A stretch of 10,246 nucleotides of DNA from Thermoproteota archaeon (GTDB taxonomy: Archaea; Korarchaeota; JAOZGF01): positions 1-10,246 of the forward strand of contig JAOZGF010000127.1 of the NCBI GenBank assembly GCA_027491845.1, read 5' to 3'. Of this stretch, positions 6,034-10,246 are shown one piece after another. A program made the translations under genes and the position numbers. Position 1 is the first letter of the stretch. Every line of letters begins with the position of its first letter. A model generated the notes under the pieces. The model was not told where the DNA came from. It made no database searches and saw only the letters and a list, made by a program, of their open reading frames with translations.

Positions 6034-7122
6034 TTGGATGAAAATATTAGGGAAAACATTGAAAAAGCCATAACAATCATACGTAATTTCCCTGAAATGG
6101 TCAATGAAAGCTTAACTAGAAAGACAGATGAAAAAGGGGAAACACTGTTCGAATTAATCTTTCAAGACAAGCTAAAAAAAAGAATAAAGGAGAAGAGAAT
6201 AGGCAAAATAGTTTTTTTAGGAGTAGGGGGGTCATATGCGGCGGCTGATTTCGCTAAAAACTGTGTTGAAGGCTTCCTTACAATTGATTCAGCCGTTTCA
6301 CCTTGTTGTTCCAGCGAATTACCTCTAAACAAAGAAACTTTGACCATTCCCGTAAGTTATTCAGGAAACACCTTTGAAACCCTGTACGGGTTAAAAGAAG
6401 CATATAAGGCAAATGCAGCAATAGCTGTAATTTCATCAGGTGGAAAAATACTCAGTATATGTAGAAAAAAAGAAATTCCCTTCGTAAAAGTTCCAAGCGG
6501 GTTACAGCCAAGGTTTGCCTTCCCCTACCTAGTGATGTCTTGCATTAACATTTTGAGATGGCTAAACTTAGCCAACGTCCCAAGGCAAACCTTGGCTGCA
6601 TTACCCATAAAATTAAGAGAAAAAACGAGTTGGGTTAAGGATAGATCCAAGGAGATCTCAAAGGAAATTGGTTTGAACATACCCATCATTTATGTTTCTC
6701 ATGCTCTCAGGTCTCTAGCCAATGTTTTTAAAATAACCATAAACGAAAACGCCAAGACACCTTGTTTAACAGGGTTAATACCTGAAATTTGCCATAACGA
6801 CATTTTATGGTGGAGAAATTATCTAAGGAAAAAGGAAAAATTTACCGTGGTCCTGATTAAAGTGAATGGAAAGGAGCCTGAGGCGACGTTAGCTAACGTC
6901 ACAGCTAACATGATGAGTAAATGGGGAATCCATTACGTCCAGATGGAAATAAGTGAAAAAAGAAAATTAGAAGAAATGTTTATCCATGCCTTCCTTGCGT
7001 TATACCTGAGCATTTTCATGGCGAAAAATAAAGGTGTTGACCCATTAGACATAGGAGAAATTAATGAGTTTAAGGCAAACCTGTTGCAAAGAAGGACGAT
7101 AAAGCAATTCAAAATCAACTAA
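6034..7122 (+). CDS. Bifunctional phosphoglucose/phosphomannose isomerase (SIS-domain)
   Basis: A 362-residue protein of the archaeal PGI/PMI family, which converts glucose-6-phosphate and mannose-6-phosphate to fructose-6-phosphate. It has two SIS domains. The phosphate-binding elements are GVGGSYAAADF (62-72) and SYSGNT (108-113). PSGLQPRFAFPY (154-165) matches the family's PGG-QPR segment. The pair Glu238 (in INENAK) and His254 (in PEICHND) has the same 16-residue spacing as catalytic Glu203 and His219 of the Pyrobaculum aerophilum enzyme. The C-terminal VDPLDIGEINEFKANL is also typical. The frame is open upstream to 5929, but GGTGGTG spaced seven bases from TTG 6034, and MDEN as the usual kind of N-terminus, fix the start there. 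Family members average slightly over 300 residues, so this one is on the long side. It faces adenine deaminase tail to tail, 23 bases apart. Confidence 0.85.
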   Translation: MDENIRENIEKAITIIRNFPEMVNESLTRKTDEKGETLFELIFQDKLKKRIKEKRIGKIVFLGVGGSYAAADFAKNCVEGFLTIDSAVSPCCSSELPLNKETLTIPVSYSGNTFETLYGLKEAYKANAAIAVISSGGKILSICRKKEIPFVKVPSGLQPRFAFPYLVMSCINILRWLNLANVPRQTLAALPIKLREKTSWVKDRSKEISKEIGLNIPIIYVSHALRSLANVFKITINENAKTPCLTGLIPEICHNDILWWRNYLRKKEKFTVVLIKVNGKEPEATLANVTANMMSKWGIHYVQMEISEKRKLEEMFIHAFLALYLSIFMAKNKGVDPLDIGEINEFKANLLQRRTIKQFKIN

Positions 7123-7145
7123 GGACTTCAACAATAGGAAAATGA

Positions 7146-8882
7146 CTACACGAACAAACTAATTATTTTGGATTCATTCACGTCCACTAATCCCTTGTTT
7201 GTTAGCCTTAATTCAGGAATCACTGGAAGAGAAAGGAAACTCATTACTGTAAAGGGATTCTTCATTGTGCAGCCTGTGACTTTTACTTTATCAAGTAAAG
7301 CCGTCAATTTCCCATAAAGTTTTTCGTAGGGGTCTAGAGACATTAAACCTGCTAGTTTTAACTCAACCGATGCCGTTACTTTTCCTTCAACTGAAACAGC
7401 CATTCCACCATTCATTTCAATTATTTTGTTAGCGGCTGAAGCCATATCCATAAGATTTGTCCCGATCACTATAATGTTGTGTGAATCATGCGCTATAGAT
7501 GTTGCTAAAGCCCCTTTATGTAGATTGAAACCCTTCACAAAGCCTTTACCCATGTCACCTGTTTTTCCATGTCTTTCAATTACTCCAGCATATGCTATAT
7601 CTTCTTCAGGATTACCTAAAACAATTTTTTCGGATACTTCCAGTTTTTTGATTACTTTCTCGGTATATGCTTCTCCCTCACTAACCTTTATAACATGAAC
7701 ACCTACTTCCTCTTCATTAGAAGGACTGAGCACTTGGAAATCTTGAGGATAAAGTTTTTTCTTTACTTTTACGGTTTCTAAAGCCCATTTGGGGTATTTA
7801 GGCACTCTATAATTTAAAAGAAGTTTTCTCTTGAATACAACTAGTTCTCCGTTGGCGAGAACCGTTTCAACTTCAAAATCTTTCAAGTTCTTAAGGATAA
7901 CTAGGTCGGCGTATCTGCCAGGGGAAATTGACCCAATCACGTGGTCTAACTTAAACCTTGCTGCTGGATGTATTGTAACCATCGAAATACTTTCTATGGG
8001 ATCTAACCCAAGTTTGACCCCCCTACGTAACACATGGTCTAGGTAGCCGGATTCAAAGAGATCCTTGATATCCCTGTCGTCACATACAAACATGCATCTT
8101 TCAAGGGAAACTTTTTTCTCAAGGAGGAATTTAAGGATGTTTTCCATGTTTTTCATCACGGATCCCTCTCTCACTTCAACCCACATCCCCATCCTAAGCT
8201 TCAGGACCGCTTCTTCACCTGAAATGCTCTCGTGATCACTTTCAACACCAAGGAATACGTATTTTGACAGGTCCTTTCCTCTCAAACCTGGCGCATGTCC
8301 CTCCACAATCTTCCTTTCTTTTTTCGCTGCCAATATTTTTCCTAAGACTTCTTTTTCTTCATTTAAAACTCCTTGAACATCCATTACTTCGGCTAAACCT
8401 ATGAATTCCTCCTTTTTCAATAGGTTTTTAACATCCTTAATTGTGATTTCAGCGCCAGAGGTTTCTAATTCTCTTGTTGAGGGGACACAAGAAGGAATTT
8501 CAAAGAAAACTTTCAAAGGCAGGTTCCTGCTTTCATTAACCATGAGCTTTACTCCTCTAACCCCCAAAACATTTCCGATTTCATGGGGATCTACAAAGAC
8601 ACTGGTTGTCCCATGCAAAACAGCTATTCTGGCGAACTCAGACAACGAAAGAAAAGAACTTTCAACGTGAATGTGGCCGTCGATAAAGCCTGGAACAACG
8701 TATTTATCACTTGCATCTATGACGCATGTTTTACCTCCCACATGCTCTTTACCTTCTTCTAAGAAACATATTTTGGTTCCAAGTATGCCTATTCCCCTGT
8801 TTTCAAGGACTTCACCTGTTAACACGTTAACGAGCCATCCATTCTCAACGAAGAAATCAAGTTTAACGTTTCGATCAAACAT
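7146..8882 (-). CDS. ade: Adenine deaminase
   Basis: A 578-residue amidohydrolase of normal length that deaminates adenine to hypoxanthine in purine salvage. Metal-binding and catalytic motifs are all present: GFIDGHIHVESSF (65-77), VDPHEIGNVLG (97-107), GLAEVMD (162-168), VEGHAPG (193-199), ESDHES (214-219) and CMFVCDDR (263-270). HPAARF (305-310) and SPGRYADLVIL (320-330) follow. The C-terminal domain carries GFNLHKGALATSIAHDSHN, the hallmark that separates adenine deaminases from other members of the superfamily. The enzyme acts in the cytoplasm with bound Mn or Fe. The start is ATG with GGGTGA eight to nine bases upstream. It diverges from the small nickel-protein cluster and shares a 110-base control region with it. 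Confidence 0.95.
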   Translation of the reverse strand: MFDRNVKLDFFVENGWLVNVLTGEVLENRGIGILGTKICFLEEGKEHVGGKTCVIDASDKYVVPGFIDGHIHVESSFLSLSEFARIAVLHGTTSVFVDPHEIGNVLGVRGVKLMVNESRNLPLKVFFEIPSCVPSTRELETSGAEITIKDVKNLLKKEEFIGLAEVMDVQGVLNEEKEVLGKILAAKKERKIVEGHAPGLRGKDLSKYVFLGVESDHESISGEEAVLKLRMGMWVEVREGSVMKNMENILKFLLEKKVSLERCMFVCDDRDIKDLFESGYLDHVLRRGVKLGLDPIESISMVTIHPAARFKLDHVIGSISPGRYADLVILKNLKDFEVETVLANGELVVFKRKLLLNYRVPKYPKWALETVKVKKKLYPQDFQVLSPSNEEEVGVHVIKVSEGEAYTEKVIKKLEVSEKIVLGNPEEDIAYAGVIERHGKTGDMGKGFVKGFNLHKGALATSIAHDSHNIIVIGTNLMDMASAANKIIEMNGGMAVSVEGKVTASVELKLAGLMSLDPYEKLYGKLTALLDKVKVTGCTMKNPFTVMSFLSLPVIPELRLTNKGLVDVNESKIISLFV

Positions 8883-8992
8883 TTAGAGAGTCACCCGAAC
8901 ACCTAAAACTGTTTTTTACTTGAACTTGACTATTAAGACCTATATTTATTAAGAAAAAACTCATTTTACCTTTTTTAGAGGGATGTTTAAAG
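8883..8992. promoter_or_regulatory. Divergent promoter region between adenine deaminase and CooJ-like operon
   Basis: TATATTTA (8941-8948) is a clear TATA box for the + strand and predicts a start near 8970, with a short leader and GAGGGATG (8978-8985) seven bases before ATG 8993. On the - strand the same AT-rich core reads TTAATAAA (about 8946-8953), giving a leader of about 35 bases for adenine deaminase, whose ribosome site is the complement of TCACCC (8891-8896). A tandem ACTTGA-ACTTGA (8918-8929) lies between and could be an operator, though it may be chance. Overlapping TATA boxes would make the two transcripts compete. Confidence 0.55.
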
Positions 8993-9190
8993 ATGGTTGA
9001 GGAACCCCTGGAGAAACTGCTTAGGCACTGGATTACGCATCTAAAAGAACATTCAGAAAAAATTAAGTATTGGTCTAACAAAGCAAATGCTCCTTCAAAT
9101 AAGGAGTTCAGAGAACTACTTGTTAAGGCATCGGAGGCAGCTGAGGAAGCCTCGAAATATCTTAAAAAAGCGCTTGAAAAGTTAAAATGA
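8993..9190 (+). CDS. CooJ-like small nickel-binding helical protein
   Basis: A 65-residue protein, almost entirely predicted helix with a probable turn at NAPSN (32-36), giving a helical hairpin. The first helix holds RHWITHLKEH (11-20), an exact HW-x2-H-x3-H. His12, His16 and His20 fall on one face and could bind a metal. From memory of work on CooJ, the nickel chaperone for carbon monoxide dehydrogenase, this motif is the conserved nickel site of that family. The His-rich tail of Rhodospirillum CooJ is absent; the C-terminus here is Ala/Glu/Lys-rich coiled-coil type. The next gene encodes a CooT-like nickel protein, which strongly supports a nickel role. The start has a good ribosome site and a clear TATA box. 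The protein is likely cytoplasmic and dimeric. A plain structural helical protein is the alternative. Confidence 0.65.
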   Translation: MVEEPLEKLLRHWITHLKEHSEKIKYWSNKANAPSNKEFRELLVKASEAAEEASKYLKKALEKLK

Positions 9191-9211
9191 AAAAGGAAAG
9201 AAGTGGAGGAG

Positions 9212-9400
9212 ATGTGTGAAACAACGATTTATTTAGAAAAAAACGGAGAGAAAATAGTGGTTATGTCTGACGTTGTGAGCTTAACTGTTAAAAACGACCA
9301 CGTAGAAATAAGGGATTTATTTGGAGAAACAAAGAAGGTTAAAGGAAAAGTCAAAAATGCTGATTTCTTAAACCACTTTGTCGTTTTAACTGAAAAATAA
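9212..9400 (+). CDS. cooT: CooT-family nickel-binding protein
   Basis: A 62-residue protein from ATG 9212 beginning MCETTIYLEKNG and continuing with VVMSDVVSLTV (16-26), DLFGETKKVKGKV (35-47) and DFLNHFVVL (51-59). This follows the CooT pattern closely: an MC start, then hydrophobic strands of a small beta-barrel with a central LFGE turn. In the characterised Rhodospirillum protein, the second-position cysteine takes part in nickel binding, which favours this start. A GTG at 9203 in the same frame would put three residues before it and has AAGGAA as a possible ribosome site, whereas GGAGG lies only two bases from ATG 9212, so the start is not certain. CooT works in nickel supply to CO dehydrogenase, but homologues occur widely in anaerobes without a close link to that enzyme. 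It sits between the CooJ-like gene and the regulator, all within about 20 bases. Confidence 0.8.
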   Translation: MCETTIYLEKNGEKIVVMSDVVSLTVKNDHVEIRDLFGETKKVKGKVKNADFLNHFVVLTEK

Positions 9401-9418
9401 TTTCAATTGGTTAGTTCA

Positions 9419-10126
9419 ATGAATAAGTTAGAAGACACATATTTAAAAATAGCGGCTGTAAACGTCCTAAGGGCGCTTAAAGAAAACTTAACATATAGGG
9501 AACTAACAAAAGAAACAGGTATACCTATTGTTTCCCTTAACAGATATATAAACGGTCTTTCGCTTCCAAGAAAAGAAGTTGCGAGGAAAATTGTTGAAAA
9601 ATACCAGTCCAAGAAAATTGTTGAAATAGTAATGGAAAAGTCAAGGTGGATGAAGGAAGCTTTCTATTCAACTCATGAACTCATAACAAGCCCTAGCGTC
9701 CTCACGTTAATAGCTAGGGAAGTAAAAAAAATGTTTCCAATTAATAACGTAACTAAGATTTTAACAGCGGCTTCAGATGGAATTCCTCTAGCTTTAAAGA
9801 TAGCTGAAGCATTCGGATGTAACTTTGCATTTGCAAAGAGGATGAAAGAAGTAGGTTTCAAAAGTTACTATGTTTCTGAAAGAGTGTCTGAAAGCATCCC
9901 TGTAATTTCGCCTCTCTACCTTCCTAAAAAATTGTTAGGAAGGAAAGACAGAGTGTTACTGGTTGACGATGTTATAAGGACGGGGACGACCCAAATAGCT
10001 TTAAAGAACATTGTTTTACAGGCCAGAGCCAGATTAATAGGTTGTTTCTCCATATTTGCGACGAAAAAAAGCATAGAGAGACTGTCCAATGAAAACATAA
10101 ATGTCAGGGCGCTCATAATAGATTGA
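9419..10126 (+). CDS. HTH-phosphoribosyltransferase transcription regulator (GfcR/orotate PRTase-like)
   Basis: A 235-residue protein. An N-terminal helix-turn-helix (about 24-48, YRELTKETGIPIVSLNRYIN) is joined to a type I phosphoribosyltransferase domain. The PRPP-binding loop VLLVDDVIRTGTT (179-191) is intact, and AASDGIPLALKIAEAFG (117-133) matches the family. Such archaeal proteins are often labelled orotate PRTase-like; haloarchaeal GfcR controls sugar breakdown genes. By analogy with PurR, the PRTase part probably senses PRPP or a nucleotide rather than acting as an enzyme. The frame opens at TTG 9407, but ATG 9419 gives the expected N-terminus. No strong ribosome site is seen for either, and the gene follows CooT by 18 bases, so coupled expression is likely. 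Candidate targets are its own operon and the divergent adenine deaminase. Confidence 0.82.
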   Translation: MNKLEDTYLKIAAVNVLRALKENLTYRELTKETGIPIVSLNRYINGLSLPRKEVARKIVEKYQSKKIVEIVMEKSRWMKEAFYSTHELITSPSVLTLIAREVKKMFPINNVTKILTAASDGIPLALKIAEAFGCNFAFAKRMKEVGFKSYYVSERVSESIPVISPLYLPKKLLGRKDRVLLVDDVIRTGTTQIALKNIVLQARARLIGCFSIFATKKSIERLSNENINVRALIID

Positions 10127-10155
10127 TTAATGCGAAGCTAGTTGTAAAACCCCCT

Positions 10156-10171
10156 CTTTTTTCCTTCTTCT
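10156..10171 (+). terminator. T-rich tract, likely archaeal terminator after the regulator gene
   Basis: A pyrimidine tract with six consecutive T (10157-10162), followed by CCTTCTTCT, begins about 30 bases after the regulator's stop. Archaeal RNA polymerase often stops at such T-runs without a hairpin. No stem is obvious. Confidence 0.45.
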
Positions 10172-10182
10172 CCAGGCTCTTC

Positions 10183-10207
10183 AGAAATCAAATTTCTAAA
10201 AATTTCT
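10183..10207. repeat. Inverted repeat with extra half-site near the window end
   Basis: AGAAAT-CAA-ATTTCT forms a 15-base perfect inverted repeat (10183-10197), and ATTTCT recurs at 10202-10207 after four A. The surrounding sequence is AT-rich and has no supportable gene up to the window end. It could be an operator or core promoter of a gene beyond the window, or chance in AT-rich DNA. Confidence 0.35.
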
Positions 10208-10246
10208 AAAAAATAACATGGGCGCAAAAACCTTCATCTTACTTTT

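Noticed and set aside
10127..10246. Short frames on both strands after the regulator, including a 29-codon - strand frame
   Set aside because: Very short, without ribosome site or recognisable content; the stretch looks intergenic.
1..10246. tRNA, rRNA, CRISPR arrays and insertion sequences
   Set aside because: None seen by eye: no spaced direct repeats, no transposase motifs, and no clover-leaf sequence with a GGTTCRA-type T-arm was noticed.

Overview
The window is chromosomal DNA from an archaeon. The marker genes are archaeal: an archaeal-size aspartyl-tRNA synthetase, a Fap7/AK6-type adenylate kinase, a GTPBP1-like GTPase, an archaeal PGI/PMI-type sugar isomerase, and an HTH-phosphoribosyltransferase regulator. 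TTG start codons are frequent and Shine-Dalgarno motifs of the GGTG/GAGG type precede several genes. The DNA is AT-rich and genes are tightly packed. The phylum cannot be fixed from sequence alone. A thermophilic or anaerobic lineage that uses nickel enzymes would fit, but that is inference.

Left arm (1-4610, all + strand). The window opens in the C-terminal regulatory half of an aspartate kinase, which an in-frame TAA cuts exactly between its two ACT domains. The second ACT domain overlaps the start of a CTP-dependent polyprenol/dolichol kinase-like membrane protein. Then follow a Fap7/AK6-like kinase, a GTPBP1-family translational GTPase, a small secreted protein resembling S-layer-associated domains, and an unrecognised 108-residue charged protein.

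Middle (4616-7122). An aspartyl-tRNA synthetase on the - strand meets the left arm tail to tail with only 5 bases between. It diverges from a bifunctional phosphoglucose/phosphomannose isomerase-like gene, and a 158-base promoter region lies between the two. The synthetase has an unusually short N-terminus and altered residues at positions linked to amino-acid and tRNA specificity.

Right arm (7146-10246). Adenine deaminase (- strand) diverges from a three-gene + strand cluster. The first gene encodes a 65-residue helical protein with the HWxxHxxxH nickel-site signature of CooJ. The second encodes a CooT-family nickel-binding protein, and the third a PRTase-domain transcription regulator. This CooJ-like/CooT pair, placed with a PRPP-type regulator opposite a purine salvage enzyme and with no CO dehydrogenase gene in view, is the most interesting arrangement here. 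The last 120 bases hold a T-rich terminator-like tract and a small inverted repeat but no supportable gene.
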